Assembly: GCA_947495915.1 (NCBI GenBank) | Contig: CANMAW010000002.1 | Coordinates: 186,001 to 250,000, forward strand | Reading direction: 5' to 3' | DNA from: Maribacter algarum (ex Lu et al. 2025) (nom. illeg.) | Lineage (GTDB): Bacteria > Bacteroidota > Bacteroidia > Flavobacteriales > Flavobacteriaceae | DNA length: 64,000 nucleotides | Shown: positions 51,384-61,592 of the stretch, one piece after another | How positions within the stretch are numbered: position 1 is the stretch's first letter | How the letters are laid out: each line of letters begins with the position of its first letter | The notes under the pieces: generated by a model | What the model saw: the letters and a program-made list of their open reading frames with translations, nothing else | What the model was told of the DNA's origin: nothing | The model's database searches: none | Program-made: the position numbers and the translations under genes

Positions 51384-52841
51384 TTATTTTGCTTTGAGCT
51401 TATTTAGCATGCTGTCAATTGCGCTAGCATTATGAACTTTACCATTTTTCAGCACCGTGTTAATATGGAGGGTGTTGTTTATATTTTCTAAAGGATTTGA
51501 ATTTAAAATAATTAAATCGGCCCACATATTTTCTTTGATTGAACCCAGCTCTTTCTCCATGTTAAAGTATTTAGCAGGATTGTAAGTTGCTGTTTTAATC
51601 GCTTCTAATGGGCTAAGACCCGCGTTTACTAAAGCTTCCAATTCAACATGTAAACTTCGACCGGGGGTTAAATAGGCAATAGGTGTATCAGTGCCTGCCA
51701 TAATAGGAATGCCAAAATCATGTATTTTTTTGATCATCTTTTTGTTGAAATTGGTCTGAGCTTCGAATGACGGGTTTATCGGATATTCTTTTAACGCTAC
51801 AGATCGTTTTTTCCAGTATTGAGCTATAGAATCTGGTAAGTATTGATAACTCTTTTGATAATGATCATTGGCGTAATATTGATTTGATAAAAAAGTGTTT
51901 AAAGCTAATGTTGGTATTTGCCATACATCATACTTTTTAAGAATTGTCAGAACTTTGTTAGCTTCTGCTTCGTTGTAATTCTTGATAGCTTCCTCTTTTT
52001 GAGCTGCATGAATAGCTGATCTGAGCTCGCCACCAGTCATGTTTTTTCCTTGCATCAGCATTTTTCGCCGTGATTCTAATAACTCATCACTGTTTGTGGC
52101 ACATGATAATTCTAAATTTCGCAAATGCTCCATACTGCTTAAGCCCGCCTCGGCAGCAGAAACTACATCCATACTTAATGGCACATGCCCAGTAACTTTT
52201 AATCCATTAGCTTTTGCCAATTCATTAATTTTCTTGAATTGTTTTGGTGAAAGCATTTCATATGCTTTAAGTAAATCGACATTTTTATCTATCAATAATT
52301 GAACTTGAGAAGTTATGTCTTCGAGTGAATGGAGTTCAACTGAAAGTTCTGGGTGTGCGGGGTCAGCACCATCATAAACGTTAGGTTCACCGTCTAGTAA
52401 TGGACCTGCCATCATTACTCGAGGGGCATCGGTTTTATATAATAATGACTTGTCTTTCCATTCCTTTACAAAATTGACATTACCACCGGTGTCACGAACG
52501 CTAGTGACTCCATTCGCTAAAAACAACGTAAACATGCGAGGCGCTATATCTTCTATATAAGCAAAATGAACATGTGTGTCCCACAATCCTGGCATTAGAT
52601 ATTTGCCGTCACCATCAATAATTTCATTTTCGTTCGAAAGGGTTATTTCGTCACTAGGCATAATTTTGATGATTTTCCCTTCTGAAATAATAACAGTTTG
52701 ATTGTTTTTTAAACCCTCAATAGGATCTATTGTTGCAATGTTCTGAATACAAATGGCATCTGGAAAATACGCTTGATGCGTGCCGCATGATGTCGCCAAC
52801 AATATAGTAGTGCTACAAAACAGGCGTAATATTTTTTTCAT
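51384..52841 (-). CDS. Exported amidohydrolase, imidazolonepropionase-like
   Basis: A 485-residue metal-dependent hydrolase lipoprotein (lipobox LATSC). The metal sites of the amidohydrolase superfamily are visible: DTHVHF (about 88-93), LLKAYEM (possible carboxylated Lys, about 195), TGHVPLS (about 218-224), SMEHLRN (about 236) and AGTDTP (about 378). The ending HINTVLKNGKVHN restores the beta-sandwich. Family members hydrolyse cyclic amides and related bonds, so a lactam or imide is an attractive substrate. Transcribed alone toward 51384 from the divergent operator at 52917-52953. Confidence 0.88.
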   Translation of the reverse strand: MKKILRLFCSTTILLATSCGTHQAYFPDAICIQNIATIDPIEGLKNNQTVIISEGKIIKIMPSDEITLSNENEIIDGDGKYLMPGLWDTHVHFAYIEDIAPRMFTLFLANGVTSVRDTGGNVNFVKEWKDKSLLYKTDAPRVMMAGPLLDGEPNVYDGADPAHPELSVELHSLEDITSQVQLLIDKNVDLLKAYEMLSPKQFKKINELAKANGLKVTGHVPLSMDVVSAAEAGLSSMEHLRNLELSCATNSDELLESRRKMLMQGKNMTGGELRSAIHAAQKEEAIKNYNEAEANKVLTILKKYDVWQIPTLALNTFLSNQYYANDHYQKSYQYLPDSIAQYWKKRSVALKEYPINPSFEAQTNFNKKMIKKIHDFGIPIMAGTDTPIAYLTPGRSLHVELEALVNAGLSPLEAIKTATYNPAKYFNMEKELGSIKENMWADLIILNSNPLENINNTLHINTVLKNGKVHNASAIDSMLNKLKAK

Positions 52842-52916
52842 GTTAGTTAGGTATTAATGTTCTAATTATGAGGTTGGTATTAGGTTGTTTAAAAAGTAAT
52901 TTCAGATCTTTTAAAA

Positions 52917-52953
52917 TTAGTTAATTTATTTAATGATTAATATAATTAACTAA
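52917..52953. promoter_or_regulatory. Island operator, double site, copy 9 (bidirectional)
   Basis: Four cores, spacings 9, 7 and 9, ending ATTAACTAA plus T-run. Seven bases downstream lies TAATTTGC (52961-52968), a -7-like box, only 3 bp before the plus-strand ATG at 52972, so that transcript would be leaderless or almost so. The minus side serves the amidohydrolase. Confidence 0.72.
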
Positions 52954-52971
52954 TTTTTATTAATTTGCCGC

Positions 52972-53994
52972 ATGATGAATAAAAGACTTACGCTAGCTGC
53001 TCGTCCTGAAAAAGGAATAAAAGTTTCTGATTTTAAGATGGAAACGGTGGAAATTCCCAAATTGAAAAAGAATGAGTTTTTAATAAAGGTATTGTTTCTT
53101 TCTGTAGCACCAGTAATGAAATTTTATATGTTAGATGGTGCTGGTATTGAATCACCTATGAAAATTGGTGATACTATGCGGGGTAGGGGAGTCGGAGAGG
53201 TTATAGCTAGTAATAATGCTGAATTTGTAGTGGGTGATATTGTGCAAGGTAAATGTGGTTGGCAAGAATATGTAGTTTGTGATGGTAGTAGTTATCATAT
53301 GATGTATAAAGTTTCGCAAAGGGGAATTTCATATTCAACAGCTCTTGGTATTTTAGGTATGACCGGTTTTACTTCGTACTTCGGCTTATACAAAATTGGA
53401 GCATTAAAAAAAGGCGAAAATGTCTTGGTTTCTGCTGCGGCCGGTGGTGTAGGTTCAAACGTAGGCAAACTTGCAAGAATTAAAGGTGCTAAAGCGGTTG
53501 GACTAGCAAGTACCGATGAAAAATGTAAAATATTAACTGAAAAGTTGGGTTATCATGGTGCAATAAACTACAAGAAAGAAAATGTCTCAGAGAGAATAGA
53601 CGCTTTTTTTCCTGACGGAGTTGATGTTTTTTTTGACAATGTTGCAGGTGCTATTTTAGATACTGCATTGACTAAGTTAAAAAGATATGCGAGAGTAGTG
53701 TGTTGTGGTCGAATATCGCAATATGAAAATATCGATGGCACAGAATATCAGTTAAAAAACTGGCACTTTATTTATAAAACCAGATCAAAAATGCAAGGGT
53801 TTTTTATTTATGATTTTGAAGAAGAATTTCCTAAGGCAGAAAAAGAAATGGCGCAATGGATTAAAGATGGGAAACTAACTTTTCAAGAAGATATTTTAGA
53901 AGGTTTAGAAAATATGCCTGTTGCTCTTAATCGATTATTTGAAAAGAAAAATGTTGGTAAACAACTGGTTCGTATTGGTTTACCAAGCAATTAA
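52972..53994 (+). CDS. NADP-dependent MDR reductase, CurA/prostaglandin-reductase-like
   Basis: A 340-residue zinc-free medium-chain reductase. AAAGGVGSNVGKLARIKGAK (about 156-175) is the NADPH-binding motif, and DVFFDNVAGAILDTAL (about 221-236) is typical of the PTGR/YncB group. These enzymes reduce carbon-carbon double bonds conjugated to a carbonyl. In context, reduction of an alkylidene or vinyl group, or of an unsaturated intermediate, is plausible. The start at 52972 or the next codon (52975) cannot be decided. Alone between operator copies 9 and 10. Confidence 0.9.
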   Translation: MMNKRLTLAARPEKGIKVSDFKMETVEIPKLKKNEFLIKVLFLSVAPVMKFYMLDGAGIESPMKIGDTMRGRGVGEVIASNNAEFVVGDIVQGKCGWQEYVVCDGSSYHMMYKVSQRGISYSTALGILGMTGFTSYFGLYKIGALKKGENVLVSAAAGGVGSNVGKLARIKGAKAVGLASTDEKCKILTEKLGYHGAINYKKENVSERIDAFFPDGVDVFFDNVAGAILDTALTKLKRYARVVCCGRISQYENIDGTEYQLKNWHFIYKTRSKMQGFFIYDFEEEFPKAEKEMAQWIKDGKLTFQEDILEGLENMPVALNRLFEKKNVGKQLVRIGLPSN

Positions 53995-54041
53995 AAAGTA
54001 TTATTATTTAGGGTTAAATTAGGGTATTTGTAAGCTCTAAT

Positions 54042-54070
54042 AAAATTAGTTAACTATGTTAACTAATTTT
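54042..54070 (+). promoter_or_regulatory. Island operator, compact 29-bp perfect palindrome, copy 10 (propionyl-CoA operon)
   Basis: A perfect palindrome with 13-bp arms (AAAATTAGTTAAC and its complement) around TAT, differing from copy 6 only in the spacer. TACCTTTA (54075-54082), a -7-like box, follows eight bases after the core. It controls the five-gene carboxylase/mutase operon. Confidence 0.78.
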
Positions 54071-54118
54071 TCAATACCTTTATTGTTTTATTTCAATAGC
54101 AACCTTTATTTTAGGGAA

Positions 54119-54598
54119 ATGATAGATTATTTAATTACAGTAAATGACGAAGAAATTCAAGTGAATACCACTGAGGCCAAGGCATTAGATCGTATTCAAT
54201 TGTCTCCGTTGAAGCATCATGTTTTGCAGTCTGGTACGGCGTACAATGTAGAAGTTGTAGCTGAAGATTTCTTAAACAAATCTCTTTCAATCTCGGTCAA
54301 CGGTAACGTATACCGAATTAAAATAGAAGATGAGAAAGACCAATTAGTAAAAGAGATGGGGTTATTCGCGGTTACCAGCCAAAAGGTGAATTCGATAAAA
54401 GCTCCGATGCCTGGTCTTATTTTAGACATTATGGTTGAGGTAGGTCAAGAAATTATAGAAGGCACCCCATTACTGGTATTGTCAGCGATGAAAATGGAAA
54501 ATATAATTCTTTCTCAAGGAGAGGGAGTAGTAAAAGCTATAGCTGTACATAAAGATGATGCCGTAGACAAGGGACAGCTCATTATAGAAATGGAATGA
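54119..54598 (+). CDS. Biotin carboxyl carrier protein of an acyl-CoA carboxylase
   Basis: A 159-residue biotinyl protein. The C-terminal biotin domain (about 85-159) has the biotinylation site LSAMKMENI (Lys about residue 125) and the preceding KAPMPGLILDIMVEVGQEI (about 93-111). The start at 54119 is chosen because an upstream in-frame ATG lies inside the operator. The N-terminal half (YLITVNDEEIQVN) resembles the extra domain found in propionyl-CoA carboxylase carriers. It carries CO2 between the biotin carboxylase (54696) and the carboxyltransferase (56197). Confidence 0.9.
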   Translation: MIDYLITVNDEEIQVNTTEAKALDRIQLSPLKHHVLQSGTAYNVEVVAEDFLNKSLSISVNGNVYRIKIEDEKDQLVKEMGLFAVTSQKVNSIKAPMPGLILDIMVEVGQEIIEGTPLLVLSAMKMENIILSQGEGVVKAIAVHKDDAVDKGQLIIEME

Positions 54599-54695
54599 CA
54601 GTGCCCTTTAAAAGACATTGAATTTGGTATTAGAGTTAGTTAAGAATTATGAATAATTCTCGTTTACTCGAGATTGATCTTAAAATATTTATTGA

Positions 54696-56168
54696 ATGCG
54701 AAAAATACTAGTTGCAAATCGAGGTGAGATTGCATTTCGAATTATGCGAACTGCCCGTAAAATGGGAATAAAAACAGTTGCCGTTTATTCTGAAGCTGAT
54801 CGACAATCACCGCATGTGAAATTTGCTGACGAAGCGGTATTGCTTGGTCCTGCTCCTTCATCAGAATCTTATTTGGTTATGGATAAGATTATTAAGGCGG
54901 CAAAAGATACCGGTGCTGAAGGTATACATCCGGGTTACGGTTTTTTAAGCGAAAATGCCATATTTGCTCAAATAGTTGAAGATGCAGGTATAACCTTTAT
55001 TGGCCCTAAGCCACATGCCATTCAAGTAATGGGTAATAAGTTGGCCGCCAAAGAAGCGGTGCGTGATTATGATATTCCAATGGTGCCCGGTATTGAAGAA
55101 GCAATTACTGATGTAGCATTGGCGGAAAAAATTGCAAACGAAATCGGATTTCCTATTTTGATTAAAGCCGCTGCCGGAGGTGGGGGTAAAGGCATGCGTG
55201 TCGTTGAAAACAATAAAGAACTACCAGAACAGATGAATCGGGCGATCAGTGAGGCCGAGGCTGCTTTTGGAGATGGTTCAGTGTTTATTGAAAAATATGT
55301 AGGCTCACCAAGACATATTGAAATTCAGGTACTAGCAGATACACATGGTAATATCGTTCATTTATTTGAGCGTGAGTGTAGCGTGCAAAGAAGGCATCAA
55401 AAAGTGGTTGAGGAAGCTCCTTCTGCAGTGTTAACACCCGCGATACGTGAAAAAATGGGAGATGCAGCAATTAAGGTCGCAAAAGCTTGTGATTATGTAG
55501 GTGCAGGTACGGTAGAGTTTTTATTAGATGAGAATAAAAACTTTTACTTTCTTGAAATGAATACCAGACTTCAAGTAGAACACCCTGTTTCAGAACTAAT
55601 TTCTGGTATCGATTTGGTAGAGCAACAAATAAAAGTCGCGAGGGGAGAAAAATTAGAATTTGCACAAAAAGATTTGAAAATTACTGGTCATGCCTTAGAA
55701 GTTCGTGTATATGCAGAAGATTCTTTAGCAGATTTTATGCCGAGTATTGGTACACTTTCTACCTATCAAACTCCTGTTGGTGAAGGTATTCGCGTTGATG
55801 ACGGCTTTGAAGAAGGTATGGAGGTGCCCATTTATTACGATCCTATGATTTCAAAATTAATTACCTACGGAAAGAATCGTGATGAAGCCATACAATTAAT
55901 GATTGAGGCCATTGATAATTATAAAGTGGAAGGAATTTCAACAACGCTTCCCTTCGGAAAATTTGTTTGCGAACATGAGGCCTTTACTTCCGGTAAATTT
56001 GACACACATTTTGTAAAGAACTTTTATTCTCCAGAAGAACTTGAAAAAAAGTACGCTGAAGAACGCAAAATAGCTGCTGTAGTTGGTTTGCAATTGTATC
56101 TTGAGAATCAGAAAAATCTAAAAACAGCGAAGGCAGTCTCTTCTAACTGGCAAAAAAGTAGAACTTAA
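54696..56168 (+). CDS. Biotin carboxylase subunit of propionyl-CoA carboxylase
   Basis: A 490-residue ATP-grasp enzyme that carboxylates biotin. KILVANRGEIAFRIMRTAR (about 3-21) is the conserved start, AAAGGGGKGMRV (about 160-171) the ATP-binding Gly-rich loop, ECSVQRRHQKVVEEAPS (about 227-243) and FLEMNTRLQVEHPVSE (about 285-300) the catalytic region. Longer than stand-alone AccC (about 450 aa), with a charged C-terminal tail. Grouped with a carboxyltransferase and mutase, it serves propionyl-CoA rather than fatty acid synthesis. Confidence 0.93.
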   Translation: MRKILVANRGEIAFRIMRTARKMGIKTVAVYSEADRQSPHVKFADEAVLLGPAPSSESYLVMDKIIKAAKDTGAEGIHPGYGFLSENAIFAQIVEDAGITFIGPKPHAIQVMGNKLAAKEAVRDYDIPMVPGIEEAITDVALAEKIANEIGFPILIKAAAGGGGKGMRVVENNKELPEQMNRAISEAEAAFGDGSVFIEKYVGSPRHIEIQVLADTHGNIVHLFERECSVQRRHQKVVEEAPSAVLTPAIREKMGDAAIKVAKACDYVGAGTVEFLLDENKNFYFLEMNTRLQVEHPVSELISGIDLVEQQIKVARGEKLEFAQKDLKITGHALEVRVYAEDSLADFMPSIGTLSTYQTPVGEGIRVDDGFEEGMEVPIYYDPMISKLITYGKNRDEAIQLMIEAIDNYKVEGISTTLPFGKFVCEHEAFTSGKFDTHFVKNFYSPEELEKKYAEERKIAAVVGLQLYLENQKNLKTAKAVSSNWQKSRT

Positions 56169-56196
56169 AATCAAGCATAGCTTTTGAACTTTAATA

Positions 56197-57738
56197 ATGA
56201 AAGATAAAAAACAAATATTAGCAGACAAACTTGCAAAATCGCGTTTGGGTGGTGGGCAAGAACGTATTAAAAAGCAGCATGCTAAAGGAAAATTAACCGC
56301 ACGTGAAAGAGTTCACTTTTTGTTAGATGAAGGTTCTTTTGAAGAAATGGGAGCTTTAGTTACACATCGCACTAAAGATTTCGGAATGGAAAATCAAATC
56401 TATTACGGCGACGGAGTAGTAACCGGATACGGCACTATTAGTGGTAGACAAGTCTGCGTTTTTGCACAAGATTTTACGGTGTTTGGAGGTGCTTTATCAG
56501 AAACACACGCTGAAAAGATATGTAAGATTATGGATTTGGCGATGAAAATCGGTGTTCCTGTAATTGGGTTAAATGATAGTGGTGGAGCACGAATTCAAGA
56601 AGGTGTGCGTTCATTAGGCGGGTATGCTGATATTTTTCATAGAAATGTAATGGCATCAGGTGTAATTCCACAAATATCTGCAATTATGGGTCCCTGTGCC
56701 GGGGGTGCTGTGTATTCGCCGGCAATGACCGATTTTACGTTGATGGTAGAGAATTCTAGTTACATGTTTGTAACTGGGCCGAATGTGGTAAAAACGGTAA
56801 CTAACGAAGAGGTGACCTCAGAAGAGTTAGGAGGGGCTTCTACGCATGCAACCAAATCAGGAGTAACACATTTAACCGCTGCAAATGATATACAGTGTAT
56901 TAATCAAATCAAGCAGATGGTAAGTTATATGCCTCAAAATTGTGAGGATAAGCCTGCCGACTTACCCTTTGAAATGGGTCAAGAAATACGTGATGTTTTA
57001 GAAGACATTGTACCTGAAAATGCAAATCAACCTTATGATATGCGTCATGTGATTAATGGAATAATTGATGAAGATTCCTTTTTTGAAATTCACAAAGATT
57101 ACGCTGATAATATTGTTGTTGGTTTTGCGCGTTTAGGCGGTAAAAGTATTGGTATTGTTGCTAATCAACCTATTAGCTTAGCGGGAGTTTTAGATGTAGA
57201 TAGTTCAAAAAAAGCGGCTCGATTTACTCGATTCTGTGATTGCTTTAATATCCCCTTACTAGTGTTGGTTGATGTACCGGGTTTTTTACCAGGTACTGAT
57301 CAAGAATGGAATGGTATTATTACCAATGGAGCAAAATTATTATATGCATTGAGTGAGGCAACGGTTCCTAAAGTAACTGTTATTACTAGAAAAGCATATG
57401 GTGGTGCCTATGATGTTATGAACTCTAAACATATAGGTGCCGATTTAAATTTCGCTTGGCCAGGAGCAGAAATTGCCGTTATGGGAGCAAAAGGAGCTAG
57501 TGAAATTATATTTAGAAAAGAAATAAATGCTGCAGAAGATCCGGTGGCTAAGTTAGCTGAAAAGGAGGCAGAATATGCAGACTTATTTGCAAATCCGTAC
57601 AGTGCTGCCCAAAGAGGTTTTATTGATGAAGTGATTCTACCTAAGAATACACGTAGAAAATTGATTAAAGCATACACAACACTACAAAATAAAGTTTCAA
57701 ATTTGCCAAAGAAAAAGCATGGAAATATTCCTTTGTAA
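56197..57738 (+). CDS. pccB: Propionyl-CoA carboxylase beta (carboxyltransferase) subunit
   Basis: A 513-residue carboxyltransferase. [21 protein letters not shown] (split: [21 protein letters not shown]; about 30-50) is the family start. [16 protein letters not shown] (about 170-185) and [17 protein letters not shown] (about 361-377) form the acyl-CoA and biotin sites. It converts propionyl-CoA to methylmalonyl-CoA with the two preceding subunits. Ends 9 bp before the mutase small subunit. Confidence 0.94.
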   Translation: MKDKKQILADKLAKSRLGGGQERIKKQHAKGKLTARERVHFLLDEGSFEEMGALVTHRTKDFGMENQIYYGDGVVTGYGTISGRQVCVFAQDFTVFGGALSETHAEKICKIMDLAMKIGVPVIGLNDSGGARIQEGVRSLGGYADIFHRNVMASGVIPQISAIMGPCAGGAVYSPAMTDFTLMVENSSYMFVTGPNVVKTVTNEEVTSEELGGASTHATKSGVTHLTAANDIQCINQIKQMVSYMPQNCEDKPADLPFEMGQEIRDVLEDIVPENANQPYDMRHVINGIIDEDSFFEIHKDYADNIVVGFARLGGKSIGIVANQPISLAGVLDVDSSKKAARFTRFCDCFNIPLLVLVDVPGFLPGTDQEWNGIITNGAKLLYALSEATVPKVTVITRKAYGGAYDVMNSKHIGADLNFAWPGAEIAVMGAKGASEIIFRKEINAAEDPVAKLAEKEAEYADLFANPYSAAQRGFIDEVILPKNTRRKLIKAYTTLQNKVSNLPKKKHGNIPL

Positions 57739-57747
57739 TTTAAAAAA

Positions 57748-59115
57748 ATGAGTAAAAAGCCTTTGTTTGAATCGTTTTTACCTGTTTCTGCTAAAGAATG
57801 GAAGCAGAAAATACAGTATGATCTAAAAGGAGCTGATTATAATGAATCTTTGGTATGGGAGTCTCCCGAGGGTATCAAAGTCAAACCTTTTTATCATGCC
57901 GATGATGCTATTAAGACTTCTGAAAATTTAATCGCAAATTCTGGATGGTATATCGGACAATCTATCTATGTCGGTAATACTAAAATGGCCAATAATAAAG
58001 GTTTAAAGGCCATAGCTAGTGGAGCAGAAAGTTTATCCTTTAGTATTCCTTCTGATGAAATAAATATAGCTCAGCTCTTAAATAATATAGATGTCAATAC
58101 TATTCCGGTTCATTTTAATATGGAATTTTTGGCACCTAAATTTATAGCAAGTGTTTTAGATTTTACTAAAGGAAAGAATGATAATATATTTCTTAACGTA
58201 GATGCTATAGCACAACTAGCCAGAAATGGCAATTGGTTTGAAAACTTTAAAGAAGATTTTACAAATCTGAAAGAAATACTTCACCAAGGCTTTAAGAACT
58301 CCCTAAGCATTGATATTGGTTTGTATCAAAATGCTGGGGCTAATATGGTACAACAATTGGCTTACGGCCTAGCACATGCAAATGAGTACTTGAATGCTTT
58401 TGCAAGCGAAGAAGAACTGAAAACAATAACATTTAAAGTTGCATTAGGGTCTAATTATTTTTTTGAAATTGCAAAATTAAGGGCGTTACGTAAACTTTGG
58501 ATGGCATTGGTCAAAGAATATAGTTTGAAAATCGATTGTCACATCATAGCCATACCGACTAAACGAAATAAAACCCTCTATGATTACAATACCAATATGT
58601 TGCGTACTACTACTGCTACTATGGCTGCTGTTATGGGTGGTGCAGATACGGTAGTAAATATGGCTTATGACGCCATTTATCATAAAGACAACGATTTTGG
58701 AGAACGTATCGCATTAAATCAATTGTTGCTTTTAAAAAATGAAAGCTATTTAGATAAGGTGGGCAACCCGGCAGATGGGTCATATTACATTGAGAATATT
58801 ACTAATCAGTTGGCGGAAAAGGCGCTGATTTTGTTTAAATCAATTGAACATAACGGAGGATTTTTAAAGCAGCTCAAAGCGCATGTCATTCAAAGAAAAA
58901 TTGAAGAAAGCGCTCAAAAAGAGCAGGTGAAATTTGAAGCAGGTGAAGAAATATTGGTAGGTACAAATAAGTATCAGAATGAAAAGGATGTAATGAAAGA
59001 AACCATAGAACTATACCCATTTTTGAAAACCAATCCGCGGAAAACTTTAATACAGCCCATCTTAGAAAAGCGCCTTTCTGAAGGTATGGAGCAAAAAAGA
59101 TTGAACGATGAGTAG
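57748..59115 (+). CDS. mutA: Methylmalonyl-CoA mutase small (non-catalytic) subunit
   Basis: A 455-residue subunit homologous to the mutase TIM barrel but without the B12 domain. [30 protein letters not shown] (split: [30 protein letters not shown]; about 7-36) is the usual N terminus, and [15 protein letters not shown] (about 293) and [13 protein letters not shown] (about 339) match the family. Shorter than proteobacterial MutA (about 610), as is common in Bacteroidota. Its stop codon lies inside the start of mutB (8-bp overlap), so the two are coupled. Confidence 0.9.
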   Translation: MSKKPLFESFLPVSAKEWKQKIQYDLKGADYNESLVWESPEGIKVKPFYHADDAIKTSENLIANSGWYIGQSIYVGNTKMANNKGLKAIASGAESLSFSIPSDEINIAQLLNNIDVNTIPVHFNMEFLAPKFIASVLDFTKGKNDNIFLNVDAIAQLARNGNWFENFKEDFTNLKEILHQGFKNSLSIDIGLYQNAGANMVQQLAYGLAHANEYLNAFASEEELKTITFKVALGSNYFFEIAKLRALRKLWMALVKEYSLKIDCHIIAIPTKRNKTLYDYNTNMLRTTTATMAAVMGGADTVVNMAYDAIYHKDNDFGERIALNQLLLLKNESYLDKVGNPADGSYYIENITNQLAEKALILFKSIEHNGGFLKQLKAHVIQRKIEESAQKEQVKFEAGEEILVGTNKYQNEKDVMKETIELYPFLKTNPRKTLIQPILEKRLSEGMEQKRLNDE

Positions 59116-61303
59116 GAAAGATGTGTCACATATCACCTTAGGGTCAGAGGAAGAAAAAAATAGTACGGTAGTTCTTTCAAATGAAATTGGGAACGAACAG
59201 TTGCTACCGGGAATGGAGTTTTACGAAACGGCTGAAAAAATCACGTTGAAACCTTCTTTTACAAAAGATGATATAAAAGAAGCAGAGCATCTCGATTTTG
59301 CTGCCGGAATACCTCCATACCTGAGAGGACCGTATTCGACAATGTATGTTCGCAGACCTTGGACCATTCGTCAATATGCTGGCTTCTCTACTGCAGAAGA
59401 AAGTAATGCTTTTTATAGAAGAAATTTAAAAGGAGGACAAAAGGGATTGTCAGTAGCCTTCGATTTGCCAACACATCGTGGTTATGATAGTGATCATGAA
59501 CGTGTAGTGGGTGATGTCGGTAAGGCAGGTGTGGCCATTGATTCTGTGGAAGACATGAAAATATTGTTTGATGGAATTCCATTAGATAAAATGTCGGTTT
59601 CAATGACCATGAATGGTGCTGTATTACCGATAATGGCGTTTTATATTGTTGCGGCTGAAGAACAAGGTGTTGATAAAGCATTGCTCGCTGGCACCATTCA
59701 GAATGATATTTTGAAAGAGTTTATGGTGCGTAATACCTACATCTATCCGCCAAAACCTTCTATGCAATTAGTGGCTGATATTTTTGAGTATACGAGCCAA
59801 TTAATGCCAAAATTCAATAGTATAAGTATTTCAGGTTATCACATGCATGAGGCAGGAGCTTCTGCAGATATTGAATTAGCATATACCTTAGCTGACGGAT
59901 TAGAGTACATCAAGACCGGATTAAAAGCAGGATTAGAAATTGATAATTTTGCGCCAAGATTATCTTTCTTTTGGGGTATAGGCATGAATCATTTTATGGA
60001 GATTGCCAAAATGAGAGCAGCACGAATGCTTTGGGCGAAATTGGTGAAACAATTCAACCCAAATAATGATAAGTCACTAGCGTTACGTACGCATTGTCAA
60101 ACAAGTGGGTGGAGTTTAACAGAACAAGATCCATTCAACAACGTGGCACGTACAACCATTGAAGCAACAGCCGCTATATTAGGTGGTACACAAAGTTTAC
60201 ATACGAATGCCTTAGATGAGGCAATTGCCTTACCTACTGATTTTTCGGCTCGAATTGCTCGTGAAACACAGATTTATTTGCAAGAAGAAACGAAAATCAC
60301 GAAAACAGTTGACCCGTGGGCAGGTAGTTATTATGTAGAGTCTTTAACTGATGCATTGGTTCAAAAGGCTTGGGCTTTAATTCAAGAGGTTGAAGAACTC
60401 GGCGGAATGACCAAGGCCATTGAAGCTGGTATACCCAAAATGCGTATTGAGCAAGCAGCGGCAAGAAAACAAGCACGAATTGATAGTGGTGCTGATGTTA
60501 TTGTTGGGGTAAATAAGTTTCAGCTTGAAGTTGAAGAGGAATTACAAATTTTAGAAGTTGATAACCAAGAAGTAAGACGCCAACAATTAGAGCGGTTGGC
60601 TGCCATAAAGGCTAGTAGAAACGAAGTAGCGGTTCAATCTGCATTGAAAGAACTAACTGCTGCTGCCCAATTGAAAATGCAGTCTGGTGATGCCAATTTG
60701 CCCGCAGATAAAAATTTACTAGCTTTAGCTGTAAATGCCGCGCGATTGCGAGCCACTTTAGGTGAGATTAGCGATGCGCTAGAGGCTGTATTTGGCAGAC
60801 ATAAGGCAGTAATAAATTCATTTTCAGGCGTGTATTCAAAAGAAATAAAAGACGATAAAAGCTTTGAAAAGGCGAAAGCCATGACCGATCAGTTTGCAGA
60901 GCAAGATGGACGTCGCCCAAGAATAATGATTGCAAAAATGGGGCAAGATGGGCATGATCGTGGTGCTAAAGTTGTTGCTACGGGCTATGCCGACTTAGGC
61001 TTTGATGTTGATATTGGTCCCTTATTTCAAACTCCAGAAGAAGCCGCAAAGCAAGCCGTAGAAAATGATGTGCATATTTTAGGAGTGTCATCGTTAGCTG
61101 CAGGTCATAAAACTTTAGTTCCGGCTGTTATTGCAGCGCTAAAGCATTACGGCCGCGAAGATATCATGGTAATTGTGGGAGGGGTAATTCCTAAACAAGA
61201 TTATCAGTTCTTGCATGACGCAGGAGCCGTAGCTGTTTTCGGTCCGGGTACTAAAATTAGTGAAGCGGCTATTGAGTTGTTGAATATTTTGATTGAAGAA
61301 TGA
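59108..61303 (+). CDS. mutB: Methylmalonyl-CoA mutase large (catalytic) subunit
   Basis: A 731-residue adenosylcobalamin enzyme converting methylmalonyl-CoA to succinyl-CoA. The substrate barrel includes the typical [21 protein letters not shown] start (split: [21 protein letters not shown]; about 96-116) and the [19 protein letters not shown] block. The C-terminal B12 domain (about 600-731) has [13 protein letters not shown] with the base-off His and [14 protein letters not shown]. It is the last gene of the island. Methylmalonyl-CoA epimerase and a MeaB chaperone are not in the window. A short GAATGA/TCATTC inverted repeat overlaps the stop and may help terminate. Confidence 0.95.
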   Translation: MSRKDVSHITLGSEEEKNSTVVLSNEIGNEQLLPGMEFYETAEKITLKPSFTKDDIKEAEHLDFAAGIPPYLRGPYSTMYVRRPWTIRQYAGFSTAEESNAFYRRNLKGGQKGLSVAFDLPTHRGYDSDHERVVGDVGKAGVAIDSVEDMKILFDGIPLDKMSVSMTMNGAVLPIMAFYIVAAEEQGVDKALLAGTIQNDILKEFMVRNTYIYPPKPSMQLVADIFEYTSQLMPKFNSISISGYHMHEAGASADIELAYTLADGLEYIKTGLKAGLEIDNFAPRLSFFWGIGMNHFMEIAKMRAARMLWAKLVKQFNPNNDKSLALRTHCQTSGWSLTEQDPFNNVARTTIEATAAILGGTQSLHTNALDEAIALPTDFSARIARETQIYLQEETKITKTVDPWAGSYYVESLTDALVQKAWALIQEVEELGGMTKAIEAGIPKMRIEQAAARKQARIDSGADVIVGVNKFQLEVEEELQILEVDNQEVRRQQLERLAAIKASRNEVAVQSALKELTAAAQLKMQSGDANLPADKNLLALAVNAARLRATLGEISDALEAVFGRHKAVINSFSGVYSKEIKDDKSFEKAKAMTDQFAEQDGRRPRIMIAKMGQDGHDRGAKVVATGYADLGFDVDIGPLFQTPEEAAKQAVENDVHILGVSSLAAGHKTLVPAVIAALKHYGREDIMVIVGGVIPKQDYQFLHDAGAVAVFGPGTKISEAAIELLNILIEE

Positions 61304-61310
61304 GTTGCAT

Positions 61311-61592
61311 TCATTCAGTAGTCTTTTTAATAAACTTAGACGTGCTTGGCGTACTCAGTTGATGTACTAACTTTTGGGTTATATTTTTGGCAAATGTCGC
61401 ATTAAGGTAATCTTCATGTTTTAAAATGCGATGTGTTATTTCAATACCACCTTTAAAAATTTCTACCCTGCACATGTATTGGTCGCCTTCAAAAGTATCA
61501 TAAACTTCAACTTTAACTAATGATAAATTATAATTACGAAAGCGATATTGCAGTAGCTTTTTGAGTAGTAATTCTTGTCTATTCAGATTCAT
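61311..61592 (-). CDS. Small hypothetical protein
   Basis: A 93-residue basic protein with a helical N terminus (NRQELLLKKLLQYRFRNYN) and a short beta region (KVEVYDTFEGDQYMCRVEIF). Not recognised. Its ATG follows directly on the stop codon of the gene at 61593, so the two form a coupled pair. Seven bases separate it from the convergent mutB. Confidence 0.55.
   Translation of the reverse strand: MNLNRQELLLKKLLQYRFRNYNLSLVKVEVYDTFEGDQYMCRVEIFKGGIEITHRILKHEDYLNATFAKNITQKLVHQLSTPSTSKFIKKTTE

Noticed and set aside
61298-61316. Terminator overlapping the mutB stop
   Set aside because: A 6-bp inverted repeat (GAATGA/TCATTC) with a T-rich stretch about ten bases later; possible but weak.
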